64,000 nucleotides of DNA. It comes from Aquimarina mycalae (GTDB taxonomy: Bacteria > Bacteroidota > Bacteroidia > Flavobacteriales > Flavobacteriaceae). The stretch lies in assembly GCF_029906345.1 (NCBI RefSeq), contig NZ_JARYGY010000005.1:62001-126000 (forward strand), given 5' to 3'. The notes beneath the pieces are model-generated. The model searched no databases and was not told the DNA's origin. It saw only the letters and a list, made by a program, of their open reading frames with translations. Positions 34,877 to 43,866 of the stretch are shown piece by piece. The position numbers and the translations under genes were made by a program. Numbering within the stretch: the stretch's first letter is position 1; the number at the start of each line of letters is the position of its first letter.

Positions 34877-36922
34877 TTATTCTGGGTATTCAATTCTAAG
34901 GTGATATATATTGGTAAGCTTTCTCTTAAATACTTTTTTAACCTGTTGTATTTCTTTAAAAGTAATATTAGCATTCAAAAACTGACCATCTTCCATTTGT
35001 TTGTTTACAATTTTCTCTACAAAAGAGTCAATTAAACTACTAGTAGGGTTTTTTAAACTTTTGGAAGCTGCTTCTACGCTATCACTCATCATTAAAATAG
35101 CAGTTTCTTTAGAAAAAGGCTTAGGTCCAGGATATTGAAATTCCTCAATATTTACATTCTCATTAATTTCCTTTGCCTTCATATAAAAATAATACACTGT
35201 ACTAGTACCATGATGTGTTCTTATAAAATCTATCACACGATCTGGTAGGTTATTTTTCTTAGCAATCTCAATTCCTCTTATCACATGATCAATTATAATT
35301 TTTGCACTCTCTTTTGGTGATAATACATCATGTGCATTTCCTGAAGTTGTTTGGTTTTCTGTAAAATAAGTTGGATTAGCCATTTTACCTATATCGTGAT
35401 ATAGTGCTCCTACACGAACTAACATTGCATTTGCTCCTATTTCATTAGCAGCAGCTTCTGCGATATTAGCTACATTTAATGAATGATGAAAGGTTCCTGG
35501 AGCTTTATCTGATAATTCTTTTAATAACGAAGAATTAGTATCACTCAATTCTAGTAGAGATACATCTGATATTAGTCCAAACATCTTTTCATATGCATAG
35601 ATTAAAGGATGAACAATTAACGTTGCAAAACCACTAATTACGAACAATCCAATGGTAGTCCAATTTATATCACTAATACTTCCTTCATGGATGATATGAA
35701 ACGCTAAATATGCCAAAATATAAACAACTGTAATCTGTCCAACTGAAATAAACAAATTAGCACGCTTATAAGATTCAGAAATAGTCAATATGGTAACTAT
35801 TCCTGCGATAATCTGCAAAAAAGTATATTCATAACTATTAGGAACAACAAACCCCAAAATCAATACGGTGATCACATGAGTAAATAACCCTAATCTAGAA
35901 TCAAAGAATGCTTTTAAGATCAATGGCAAAATACACAAAGGGACTATATAGATATAATCCGATTTATATTTAACAACTAAAGTGGTAATTAATACCATCA
36001 AAAGAATATTAAAAGCTATAAAAGTTACTTGGGTGTTATTGTCATAAATATCTCTTCTATATTTTCTGATAAAAAGTAACAGCATTAACAGCGCCAAAGA
36101 AACCAGAATACTATATCCAAAAACAATCCAATAGAAATTCTTATCACTCCAAACCTGTGATTGATATTCTGCTTTTAAAGAAGTAAGTATTTGCAGTCTA
36201 TTCCCTTCTACAACCTCTCCTTTGGCAATAATTCTACTACCTTTAGACACACTTCCTCTCGTAGTAAGCACTTGCGCTAATTCATTCTCTAACGTACTTT
36301 CTGTCAGTTTTTGATTTAGAGATACATTCGGTTTTACCAAATCATAAAACAAGGCAACAAAACCGCTCTTGAATTTAACATATTCACTCTTATCTATTCT
36401 TGAATTTATAAGTGTTGTAACAGAATTAGGAGTTAATATCTGACCAAAAGTAATAGCTTCAGCTTTATTTCCTTTATTTAGAAATATTTGTCGCTTAGTT
36501 TCATAAGAATAAGATTCCTGTAATACACCATATCTATAGATATCATTTAGTAGAATTCTACCAAAAAGTTTAGCTTGTTTTGATGAACTACTTTGAGCCA
36601 AGGTTTCTAAATTACTTTTAAACGCTGCATCATATGTATCCTTTGCAATGTTTGGTATAACCGTATCGTACTCAAAATAAGGAATTACATTATCCGCAAT
36701 CCTTTTCTTCTCAGTATCTATATCTTCTTGTGTTTTAGCAATTGCAAAATCAAAAGGGGCATATAAATTTTCATATTGCCAAGGTTTACCTTTAGTAAAT
36801 TCATACTTAAACACTCCTCCTTTTGGAAATAGATATACTATAAGTACAAGAGTGGTAATAAAAAGAAACCCTTTATATAAAAAGGATTGGTTTTTATAAA
36901 AATTATTTAAAAACTTTTTCAC
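34877..36922 (-). CDS. 7TM-HD phosphodiesterase (PgpH-type, cyclic di-AMP)
   Basis: Layout in 681 residues: one N-terminal membrane helix (about 15-33), an extracytoplasmic 7TMR-HDED region (about 35-260), a bundle of about seven helices (265-455), and a cytosolic HD domain (about 475-640) with HHSLNVANIAEAAANEIG, the metal pair in GALYHDIGKM, and RTHHGTSTVYYFY. The same architecture in Listeria PgpH hydrolyses cyclic di-AMP, and Bacteroidota carry it as their usual c-di-AMP phosphodiesterase. The start codon is GTG at 36922 with no early ATG. A full promoter lies just upstream. Confidence 0.88.
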   Translation of the reverse strand: MKKFLNNFYKNQSFLYKGFLFITTLVLIVYLFPKGGVFKYEFTKGKPWQYENLYAPFDFAIAKTQEDIDTEKKRIADNVIPYFEYDTVIPNIAKDTYDAAFKSNLETLAQSSSSKQAKLFGRILLNDIYRYGVLQESYSYETKRQIFLNKGNKAEAITFGQILTPNSVTTLINSRIDKSEYVKFKSGFVALFYDLVKPNVSLNQKLTESTLENELAQVLTTRGSVSKGSRIIAKGEVVEGNRLQILTSLKAEYQSQVWSDKNFYWIVFGYSILVSLALLMLLLFIRKYRRDIYDNNTQVTFIAFNILLMVLITTLVVKYKSDYIYIVPLCILPLILKAFFDSRLGLFTHVITVLILGFVVPNSYEYTFLQIIAGIVTILTISESYKRANLFISVGQITVVYILAYLAFHIIHEGSISDINWTTIGLFVISGFATLIVHPLIYAYEKMFGLISDVSLLELSDTNSSLLKELSDKAPGTFHHSLNVANIAEAAANEIGANAMLVRVGALYHDIGKMANPTYFTENQTTSGNAHDVLSPKESAKIIIDHVIRGIEIAKKNNLPDRVIDFIRTHHGTSTVYYFYMKAKEINENVNIEEFQYPGPKPFSKETAILMMSDSVEAASKSLKNPTSSLIDSFVEKIVNKQMEDGQFLNANITFKEIQQVKKVFKRKLTNIYHLRIEYPE

Positions 36923-36944
36923 AAGGATATTCGTATATATTACC

Positions 36945-36974
36945 CAAAAGTACTAAAAAATAAGTCAGTACAAA
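36945..36974 (-). promoter_or_regulatory. Promoter of the 7TM-HD gene
   Basis: Read leftward: TTTG (36974-36971), an 18-base spacer, then TACTTTTG (36952-36945), matching the Bacteroidota TTTG/TAnnTTTG promoter. The expected transcript start lies about 15 bases before the GTG. Confidence 0.6.
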
Positions 36975-37103
36975 GAAGCTGAAAAATTAGACGCTTGATC
37001 AAATTTGTGCATTCTAAATCCTAGACGCAACTTCCTTATGTAGATCCTCTAAAAATCCTTAAATTCGCAGAATCATAAACACACATATAATAAAACAAAC
37101 ATA

Positions 37104-38282
37104 ATGAGTAAAGAAGTCGTAATAGTATCTGCAGCACGTACACCTATTGGTAGTTTTTTAGGGAGTTTATCTACAGTTCCAGCTACTCAATTGGGAGCAA
37201 CAGCTATCAAAGGAGCATTGGATAAAATCAATTTGGATCCATCTTTGGTTCAAGAAGTATTTATGGGTAATGTTGTACAAGCAGGAAACGGACAGGCTCC
37301 AGCTCGACAAGCAGCTTTGGCTGCTGGAATTAGTGAAAACGTTCCTTGTACTACAGTTAATAAGGTTTGCGCCAGTGGTATGAAAGCTGTGATGCATGCT
37401 GCTCAGGCAATTGCATTAGGAGATGCAGATATTATCGTTGCTGGAGGAATGGAAAATATGAGTTTAATTCCTCATTATGTAAGATTAAGAACAGGACATA
37501 AATTCGGACCACAAACCTTTGAGGATGGAATGCAGAGAGATGGTTTAGTAGATGCATATGATAAAAATGCAATGGGAGTTTGTGCAGATCTATGTGCAAC
37601 AGAACACGATTTTAGTAGAGAAGATCAAGATGCTTATGCTGTACAATCCTATGAACGTTCTGCTAAGGCATGGTCAGAAGGAAAGTTTGCTAATGAAGTT
37701 GTTCCAGTAGCAGTGCCACAACGTCGTGGAGAACCTGTTATGGTTACTGAAGATGAAGAGTACAAAAATGTAAAAATGGAAAAGATTCCAGCTTTACGTC
37801 CTGCCTTTACTAAGGATGGAACAGTTACTGCTGCCAATGCATCAACTATTAATGATGGAGCTGGTGCAGTTGTTGTTATGAGCGCTGATAAAGCTGCTGA
37901 GCTAGGTTTAAAACCATTGGTGAAAATTAAAAGTTATGCTGATGCAGCACAGGAACCTAAATGGTTTACCACTGCTCCAGCAAAAGCATTACCAAAAGCA
38001 ATAGAAAAAGCAGGAATTACATTAGATGATGTAGATTTCTTCGAATTTAATGAAGCTTTTTCTGTAGTTGGTTTAGCAAATATGAAAATACTTGGATTAA
38101 ACGACTCTAATACCAATGTAAATGGTGGAGCAGTATCATTAGGACACCCACTAGGATGTTCTGGTGTTCGTATACTAATTACTTTAATGAGTGTGTTAGA
38201 ACAAAATAACGCTAAAACTGGAGCAGCAGCAATTTGCAATGGTGGTGGTGGTGCTTCTGCTATGGTAATTGAACGTGCATAA
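37104..38282 (+). CDS. Acetyl-CoA C-acyltransferase (thiolase)
   Basis: A 392-residue thiolase. The nucleophile Cys 89 is in NKVCASGMKAV; the C-terminal catalytic residues are in GGAVSLGHPLGCSG (His) and AAICNGGGGASA (Cys). The length and ARTPIGSFLG start are those of tetrameric biosynthetic/degradative acetyl-CoA acetyltransferases. It joins or splits acetoacetyl-CoA or 3-ketoacyl-CoA; the direction is not readable. A weak -7 box, TAAATTCG, lies at 37060-37067. The following NlpC/P60 gene starts 68 bases later, a pairing I recall from other flavobacterial genomes. Confidence 0.93.
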   Translation: MSKEVVIVSAARTPIGSFLGSLSTVPATQLGATAIKGALDKINLDPSLVQEVFMGNVVQAGNGQAPARQAALAAGISENVPCTTVNKVCASGMKAVMHAAQAIALGDADIIVAGGMENMSLIPHYVRLRTGHKFGPQTFEDGMQRDGLVDAYDKNAMGVCADLCATEHDFSREDQDAYAVQSYERSAKAWSEGKFANEVVPVAVPQRRGEPVMVTEDEEYKNVKMEKIPALRPAFTKDGTVTAANASTINDGAGAVVVMSADKAAELGLKPLVKIKSYADAAQEPKWFTTAPAKALPKAIEKAGITLDDVDFFEFNEAFSVVGLANMKILGLNDSNTNVNGGAVSLGHPLGCSGVRILITLMSVLEQNNAKTGAAAICNGGGGASAMVIERA

Positions 38283-38350
38283 TAGCACCAAACCAAGCAA
38301 ACATAGTAGTAATTGTATTAATGTCTAATATCTAGTACCTATAAAGATTC

Positions 38351-39100
38351 ATGCTATACGGTATTTGCAATTTAAGTATTGTCCCTTTACGTTTTGAACC
38401 CAGTGATCCAAGTGAGATGGTATCACAGGTTTTATACGGCGAACATTTTAAAGTTTTAGAAAAAAGAAAAAAATGGAGTCGGATCCGTTTAGCCTTCGAC
38501 ACCTATGAAGGCTGGATAGACAATAAACAGTACTTAGAAATTACCGAAGAAGAATACAAGGGTTTTGAGAAAAAACCATTAGATGTTACTGCAGATTTAA
38601 TAGACTTTATAAGCTGTGAAGATAATCAACTAATGCCTATTGCCTTAGGTTCTTCATTGGGAGCATTGGATTTTTTTAAGCATCAATATGATGGCAACAG
38701 AATTACTGAAAAGCAACCAAAAGAAAAACTAATAGAAACAGCATTTATGTTTCTAAACGCTCCTTATTTATGGGGAGGGAAAACAAATTTTGGTATTGAT
38801 TGTAGTGGTTTCACCCAAATCGTTTATAAACTAAACGGATATAAACTATTGCGGGATGCTTCTTTACAAGCTACACAAGGAGATCCTTTAAGTTTCATTG
38901 AAGAAAGTGAACCAGGTGATCTCGCTTTTTTTGATAATGATGAAGGTGCAATTACTCATGTAGGTATTATAATGAAAGATAACTATATTATCCACGCGCA
39001 CGGCAAAGTGCGTGTGGATCGTATAGATCATACAGGTATCTTTAATGGTGAAAAAAACCAATACACACACAAATTAAGAGTGATCAAACGTATTATTTAA
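38351..39100 (+). CDS. NlpC/P60 (C40) peptidase with SH3-like domains
   Basis: Two bacterial SH3-like segments (about 1-65 and a shorter 70-110) precede an NlpC/P60 domain. The catalytic triad can be seen: Cys in FGIDCSGFTQIVY, His in ITHVGIIM, and a third polar residue in YIIHAHGKVRVD. The family cuts D-gamma-glutamyl-meso-diaminopimelate bonds in peptidoglycan stem peptides. There is no signal peptide, so it may recycle muropeptides in the cytosol, as for YkfC-like enzymes. The GNAT gene follows 13 bases later. Confidence 0.88.
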   Translation: MLYGICNLSIVPLRFEPSDPSEMVSQVLYGEHFKVLEKRKKWSRIRLAFDTYEGWIDNKQYLEITEEEYKGFEKKPLDVTADLIDFISCEDNQLMPIALGSSLGALDFFKHQYDGNRITEKQPKEKLIETAFMFLNAPYLWGGKTNFGIDCSGFTQIVYKLNGYKLLRDASLQATQGDPLSFIEESEPGDLAFFDNDEGAITHVGIIMKDNYIIHAHGKVRVDRIDHTGIFNGEKNQYTHKLRVIKRII

Positions 39101-39113
39101 AAAACAAAATATT

Positions 39114-39641
39114 ATGGAATCTCAGGAATTAAAAATAGTAAAAGTAAGACCTGAGGATAACCATACACTTCTAGAAATTGGTCGACAAACTTTTTATGAT
39201 GCATTTGGATCACCGCATAACACTGAAGAAAACATTCACTATTACCTAAGTCAAAAATTTACATTAGAAAAAATTACTAACGAAATTCTAAATCCAGAAT
39301 CTCAATTCTTTTTCGCATTATATAAAGATAAAATTGTAGGGTACTTAAAGCTAAACTCGGGAAGCGCACAAACTGAATTTATTAAAGGAAACTCAATTGA
39401 AATTGAACGAATTTATGTGATAAATATATATCAAGGAAAGGGTATTGGTAAATACCTTCTTGATAATGTGATCCGCATTGCTAAAGAAAAAACGGTAGCG
39501 TTTATTTGGTTAGGAGTTTGGGAAAAAAATAAGAGCGCTATTAATTTTTACCAACAAAATGGTTTTAAAATCTTTGATAAACACAGATTTATGCTAGGTT
39601 CAGATAAGCAAACGGATATCATGATGAGGTTAGATTTCTAA
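39114..39641 (+). CDS. GNAT-family N-acetyltransferase
   Basis: A 175-residue GCN5-related acetyltransferase. Motif A, which binds acetyl-CoA, is IERIYVINIYQGKGIGKYLL (about 100-119), and motif B is WLGVWEKNKSAINFYQQNGF. The substrate is unknown; relatives acetylate polyamines, antibiotics or protein N-termini. It starts 13 bases after the C40 peptidase, likely in one transcript, and is followed by the divergently controlled TetR gene. Confidence 0.87.
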   Translation: MESQELKIVKVRPEDNHTLLEIGRQTFYDAFGSPHNTEENIHYYLSQKFTLEKITNEILNPESQFFFALYKDKIVGYLKLNSGSAQTEFIKGNSIEIERIYVINIYQGKGIGKYLLDNVIRIAKEKTVAFIWLGVWEKNKSAINFYQQNGFKIFDKHRFMLGSDKQTDIMMRLDF

Positions 39642-39693
39642 TATACTTTTAAATTTTAGTATTTTTATAACATTCGAGTTTAATAATTTTATT

Positions 39694-39716
39694 TATTTTT
39701 GAAACGATCATTTCAA
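39694..39716 (+). promoter_or_regulatory. tetR promoter -7 box with overlapping operator
   Basis: The -7 box TATTTTTG (39694-39701) overlaps an inverted repeat TTGAAA-N6-TTTCAA (39699-39716). A closely similar repeat lies before the SDR gene at 40318-40337, so both are probably bound by the TetR protein. The ATG follows four bases after the repeat. Confidence 0.65.
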
Positions 39717-39720
39717 TACT

Positions 39721-40302
39721 ATGCCAAAGGTAGAAACATTTAACAGAGAACAGGTTTTACAAAAAGCTACAGAAGTATTTCACCAAAAGGGATACAATGG
39801 TACGTCTATGCAAGATTTAGTGGATGCTACAGACCTTAACAGATCAAGTATTTACAATTCTTTTGGTAGTAAATTGGGCATATTTATGGAAGTGTTATCT
39901 TTTTATCAAAAAGGTGCCAATCAAAACTTTGGTAAAGGATTAGCAGAAGTGTATAATGCTACTGATGCAATCGAAACAATTTTTACATTAACACTAAACG
40001 ACATTATAAGCGATGAAAATAGAAAAGGATGTCTTATTGTAAATTGTAAATCTGAAATGACCAATCAAGATAGAACCATTAAATCTTTTGTAGAAAAGAA
40101 TCAAGAAACCATGGTTGCTATGCTGGAAGATATAGTAAGCAAAGGCCAAATGGAAAAAATATTTAACACGAATCAAAATGCCAATCAATATGCCCTCTAT
40201 CTATATACAGCAATTCAAGGGTTAAGAATGACAGGTATTTTAAATAAAAATGAAGAAGACCTAAAAAACATAATCAATACTGTACTAAAAGTACTATACT
40301 AA
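39721..40302 (+). CDS. TetR/AcrR-family repressor
   Basis: A 193-residue regulator. The N-terminal HTH is complete (REQVLQKATEVFHQKGYNGT, then SMQDLVDATDLNRSSIYNSFG, residues about 8-50), followed by a ligand-binding helical domain with ENRKGCLIVNCKSEM. This resembles the branch of TetR regulators that control small dehydrogenase or reductase genes. The shared palindrome upstream of itself and of the SDR gene suggests autorepression and control of the SDR. The ligand is unknown. Confidence 0.9.
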   Translation: MPKVETFNREQVLQKATEVFHQKGYNGTSMQDLVDATDLNRSSIYNSFGSKLGIFMEVLSFYQKGANQNFGKGLAEVYNATDAIETIFTLTLNDIISDENRKGCLIVNCKSEMTNQDRTIKSFVEKNQETMVAMLEDIVSKGQMEKIFNTNQNANQYALYLYTAIQGLRMTGILNKNEEDLKNIINTVLKVLY

Positions 40303-40317
40303 TTTTTTTTAACACAT

Positions 40318-40337
40318 TTTGAAACGATTGTTTCAAA
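40318..40337 (+). promoter_or_regulatory. Operator-like palindrome before the SDR gene
   Basis: TTTGAAAC-GATT-GTTTCAAA, perfect 8-base arms around GATT, 18 bases before the SDR ATG. It repeats the sequence over the tetR -7 box (TTTGAAACGATCATTTCAA). Confidence 0.7.
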
Positions 40338-40355
40338 TAAAATAATACATTAAAA

Positions 40356-41105
40356 ATGAATATATTAAAAAACAAAGTAGCTGTTATTACAGGAGCTAAT
40401 AGCGGAATTGGATTAGCAACAGCAAAATTATACCTCAAAGAAGGTGCTAAAGTGGTTGTTTCTGGTAGAAGACAAGAAGCATTAGATGAGGTTGCTAAGG
40501 AACTCGAAGGTGATTTTATTACTGTTAAAGCGGATGTTGCCATTCCCGAAGACAATAAACGTTTAATAAAGGAAGCTACCGACAAATATGGGAATATAGA
40601 TATTCTGTTCTTAAATGCTGGTGTAGCTACTCCTACTCCTACTAATGAAATTACAGAAGAGCATTATGATGCGGTATTTAATATCAACGTAAAAGGACCT
40701 GTACTGGCAACTAAAGAAGCTTTACCTCATATCAATGATGGTGGAACGATTCTTTTCACCAATTCTATTGTTCATCAAAAAGGATTTGATGGATTAGGTA
40801 TCTACTCTGCTTCCAAAGGAGCTTTACGTGCTTACCAAAAAGTACTCACTTCTGAAGTTAAGTCTAGAGGTATACGCGTAAATGCAATTGCTCCAGGACC
40901 AATTGATACGCCTATATATGGTAAAATGGGTTTACCTGAAGACGTAGTCGAGGAAATGGGAAAAGGATTTGCACAAAAAGTACCTCTTGGTCGTTTTGGT
41001 ACTTCTGAAGAAATTGCAAAATCTGCATTATTCTTAGCTTCAGATGACGCTTCTTATATCAACGGAATAGAATTAGAAGTTGATGGAGGATTGAGTCAAA
41101 TCTAA
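40356..41105 (+). CDS. Short-chain dehydrogenase/reductase
   Basis: A classical SDR of 249 residues. The NAD(P) site is ITGANSGIGLATAKL, followed by SGRR, whose Arg residues suggest NADP; NAG is in LFLNAGVA. The catalytic Ser is in LFTNSIVH, and Tyr/Lys are in GIYSASKGALRAY. The substrate is unknown. It is the direct target candidate of the TetR gene 53 bases upstream; this two-gene regulator-plus-SDR unit is common and often induced by reactive aldehydes or quinones, which is inference here. Confidence 0.9.
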   Translation: MNILKNKVAVITGANSGIGLATAKLYLKEGAKVVVSGRRQEALDEVAKELEGDFITVKADVAIPEDNKRLIKEATDKYGNIDILFLNAGVATPTPTNEITEEHYDAVFNINVKGPVLATKEALPHINDGGTILFTNSIVHQKGFDGLGIYSASKGALRAYQKVLTSEVKSRGIRVNAIAPGPIDTPIYGKMGLPEDVVEEMGKGFAQKVPLGRFGTSEEIAKSALFLASDDASYINGIELEVDGGLSQI

Positions 41106-41127
41106 AAGTCCTTAAGCAATTATTAAA

Positions 41128-41160
41128 AAAAGGGTTGACAGAAAATATGTCAACCCTTTT
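41128..41160. terminator. Bidirectional intrinsic terminator
   Basis: AAAAGGGTTGACA (41128-41140) pairs with TGTCAACCCTTTT (41148-41160) around a 7-base loop, with A and T runs. It serves the converging SDR and alginate lyase genes. Confidence 0.88.
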
Positions 41161-41182
41161 CTTTTTATAGATAAAATAGAAT

Positions 41183-43663
41183 CTATCGCGAGATAATTAT
41201 TTTTTTGGAAACTACTCTTTTATCATTAGAAAATTGAAGTATATATAATCCAGAATTCAAACCTGAAACATCCAATATTATATCCTCTTCATTCTGTATG
41301 ACTTGACTGAGTACTTTACTTCCTGTTAGGTTAAATATTGAAACTTTAGTGAAGTTTTCTTTCAAATTATTAACTTTTAAATTATCCGAAGCTGGTATGG
41401 GATGCATACGAAATGCAGATAATTCATTTTCTTCAATAGACAATAATGAATTAATACCATATATCTCTACCTCTGTAATACTATTCCAAGCGCTTGCAGA
41501 ATTTCCGCCTCCAATAATTCTTACATATTGCGCTTGCGAATTAAGCAGGTAATTTTCTAATCCATTCGAAGTTCCGCTGCTTGATTGATTCGCTAAAATT
41601 GTTGTGAAATTAGTTCCATCTAAAGAAGTGGCAATATCGAAGTATGTAAATCTATCTGTACCTTTGTGAACCGCTATTTTTACTAAACTTATATCATATG
41701 ATCCACCTAGATTATAAGTAATATTTTCTCCTACTCCTTCTGCAGACCATCTCGTATCAAAATCTTTATCCAGAGTTTTATCCTTTGTATTATCTGGCTG
41801 TTGTTCAGAACTTGCCAATACCTCAATAATTGTTAATTCTTCGGATCCATTAGGAGCATCTGCTCCTTTCTGAAGAACCGAAATAGTTCTATTTATGGAA
41901 CTGGCAATTATAGTTACAATGCCAGTTCGCTGCTCAAGAGAGAAGTTTTCCTGAACAATGATTTCTATTGAACCGTTATTTGTTCCATTTAAGGGTGTTA
42001 CAGACACCCAATCACTATCATCACTTGCTGTCCAATTTGTATTTGATGTAACAGTAACTACCTGACTACCAGATACTGATTCAAAATCAGAAATAGAAGA
42101 CACAAATAAGTTATCCACAGGAGTATCTCCATCTTCATATGCATTTGGCCCAACATCATTAGGTGTTAGAGGATTAAATCTTGCAGTCTCCATACTAAAA
42201 TGATCAGCACCTACAGTACTGTTTTCTGGTCTTGATTGCCCCTCTATATCCTGATTAATACCTAATGAAGGAATACCACTTGCAAGTATCGGAGAAGCAT
42301 CTGTAGATTCCCAGATCACTCCGTCAAAACTGAGGTTTGGGTTTGTATTCGTTATTTCTGTATCAGAAAAGTCAGGACCTCCATTTACTAATGAAGCTGA
42401 TCCTGTTGGATATAGTATATTATTAATCCAGGTAATTTCTCCATTTTGGTCATTTCCATCAATATAATGTACCAAATTATTTTCAGAGCCTGTTATCACA
42501 TTGTTTGCAATGATAATATCCTCTAGTTTTTTATTATAATCACCATTTTTATCATACCCAATTTCAATTCCATATGTATTGTTAACTAACGTATTATAGG
42601 CAATTGTGACACGTTCTGCTCTAAAATGCTTCGTTAGATTAGTGCTACTACCATCTATAGCGTCTCCTTGGGTTAAAGCAATTGGAGCATCCCAAATTGT
42701 TCCTTTAAGCCCTTCCATATAATTATTGACAATAACATGATCTGTTCCATAAATTCTAATTCCTCCTGTATGAATGGTAGAAGTTCCAAAGGTTCCATTG
42801 GCCTTACCATCTCCAAAAAAGTAATTTCCTTCTACTCTATTTCGGTTACCATGCCTCAATGATAATGTACCATAGCTTCTCTTAAAAGTATTATGACGGA
42901 TTATATTATCAGAAGATTTTATCGAAACTATCTCTGGATCTCCATCACAATCTTCGAAAAGATTATGCTCTATAGTAGTAAAACCACTAGACATAGACAT
43001 TTGACTCCAACCAACACGTATTGATTCTTGCTCATTTGCTGCTCTTGGAGAATTATTCATAAAGTAGTTATGATCTATTCTATCATATTGGGATTGGCGC
43101 GAATCACTTCTGTCCTCATTACTTGTTCCATCAATAGTAATATAATGACCTGGTGTAGTTTTATTTTTAAAAATGTTATGATCAATTCTATTATGATGAC
43201 TGGTATGCTGAAAAGTGTAATCATTATAGATTCCACCGATAAAAACCCATTTAATAGAAGCTGTAGTTCTTAGTTCAAATACATTTCTTGTTATTCTAAT
43301 GTTATTAGAACCTTCAAGTTTTATTAAAGTACTATCACCATCACAATCAAAAATAAAACCTTCGATAATAATATGCGCAGATTTCTTAAACACAAAATGA
43401 GAATCTCCTGCTAAAGTCACGCCTCCAATACTCTCAGCTTTAATAGTTATTGGGTTATCCTCTGTTCCTATAGCACTAAAACTTGCTTCGAAATCAGTAT
43501 AGTCGCCGTTTTTAACGATAAATGTTTCTCCAGGATTAGCTGCATTTACGAGATCCTGTAAATCTCCTGAATCCGTAACAATAGTTTGAGACTGTATAGA
43601 GCAGGTAATTGAAAAAACAAAGAGTACTGAGAGTATACTTTTTATATAAGTAATGGTTGTCAT
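41183..43663 (-). CDS. PL6 alginate lyase with BACON, discoidin and T9SS domains
   Basis: Domain order in 826 residues: signal peptide (1-25); PL6 beta-helix (about 28-480), with the catalytic lysine in IVSIKSSDN (K249) and the Arg in LSLRHGNRNRVEGNYFFG (R270), the same positions as in chondroitinase B; a BACON domain (about 535-600, SNTNWTASDDSDWVSVTPLN); an F5/8-type C discoidin domain (about 610-745) for carbohydrate binding; and a T9SS sorting domain (about 752-826, MHPIPASDNLKV to LNSGLYILQF). It eliminates uronic acid bonds in alginate outside the cell. No SusC/D or other alginate genes are adjacent, so it is a lone enzyme under its own promoter. Confidence 0.9.
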   Translation of the reverse strand: MTTITYIKSILSVLFVFSITCSIQSQTIVTDSGDLQDLVNAANPGETFIVKNGDYTDFEASFSAIGTEDNPITIKAESIGGVTLAGDSHFVFKKSAHIIIEGFIFDCDGDSTLIKLEGSNNIRITRNVFELRTTASIKWVFIGGIYNDYTFQHTSHHNRIDHNIFKNKTTPGHYITIDGTSNEDRSDSRQSQYDRIDHNYFMNNSPRAANEQESIRVGWSQMSMSSGFTTIEHNLFEDCDGDPEIVSIKSSDNIIRHNTFKRSYGTLSLRHGNRNRVEGNYFFGDGKANGTFGTSTIHTGGIRIYGTDHVIVNNYMEGLKGTIWDAPIALTQGDAIDGSSTNLTKHFRAERVTIAYNTLVNNTYGIEIGYDKNGDYNKKLEDIIIANNVITGSENNLVHYIDGNDQNGEITWINNILYPTGSASLVNGGPDFSDTEITNTNPNLSFDGVIWESTDASPILASGIPSLGINQDIEGQSRPENSTVGADHFSMETARFNPLTPNDVGPNAYEDGDTPVDNLFVSSISDFESVSGSQVVTVTSNTNWTASDDSDWVSVTPLNGTNNGSIEIIVQENFSLEQRTGIVTIIASSINRTISVLQKGADAPNGSEELTIIEVLASSEQQPDNTKDKTLDKDFDTRWSAEGVGENITYNLGGSYDISLVKIAVHKGTDRFTYFDIATSLDGTNFTTILANQSSSGTSNGLENYLLNSQAQYVRIIGGGNSASAWNSITEVEIYGINSLLSIEENELSAFRMHPIPASDNLKVNNLKENFTKVSIFNLTGSKVLSQVIQNEEDIILDVSGLNSGLYILQFSNDKRVVSKKIIISR

Positions 43664-43684
43664 AATGTGGTAGCTTTTGTGTGA

Positions 43685-43730
43685 ATATTTGATTTATAAA
43701 ATTGGTTGACCAATTTTATAAATCAAATAT
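43685..43730. promoter_or_regulatory. 46-bp perfect palindrome over the alginate lyase start site
   Basis: Two exact 22-base arms around TG, with the centre reading ATTGGT-TG-ACCAAT. It ends 21 bases before the lyase ATG and covers the predicted transcript start. It is either a strong operator or a long leader hairpin. The TGGT/ACCA half-sites resemble those of FadR-type GntR proteins, but with a two-base instead of three-base centre. Confidence 0.75.
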
Positions 43731-43756
43731 AATCAATCTTATACATTAAAAACAAA
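43724..43756 (-). promoter_or_regulatory. Promoter of the alginate lyase gene
   Basis: Read leftward: TTTG (43756-43753), a 21-base spacer, then TATATTTG (43731-43724), a full match to the Bacteroidota promoter. The -7 box lies on the outer edge of the 46-bp palindrome, a position where a bound regulator would block transcription. Confidence 0.65.
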
Positions 43757-43816
43757 ATGTATTGAAATTATTTATTTTCACATGAAACGAACAAAAAATT
43801 CTTTATATATATCAAA

Positions 43817-43848
43817 AAAAAAGACCTTCAATTAAGAAGGTCTTTTTT
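43817..43848. terminator. Intrinsic terminator after gap
   Basis: AAAAAAGACCTTC (43817-43829) pairs with GAAGGTCTTTTTT (43836-43848). Read leftward it is followed by a T run and ends the gap transcript before the lyase promoter. Confidence 0.88.
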
Positions 43849-43866
43849 AAAAACGTACTATTTCTA

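Noticed and set aside
34835..34877. Terminator between DUF3817 and the 7TM-HD gene
   Set aside because: CAATAG/CTATTG gives only a six-base stem with a 12-base loop and no T run, too weak to call.
37934..38296. Leftward open frame opposite the thiolase 3' end
   Set aside because: The thiolase is unambiguous on the other strand; this frame has no known motif and no promoter.
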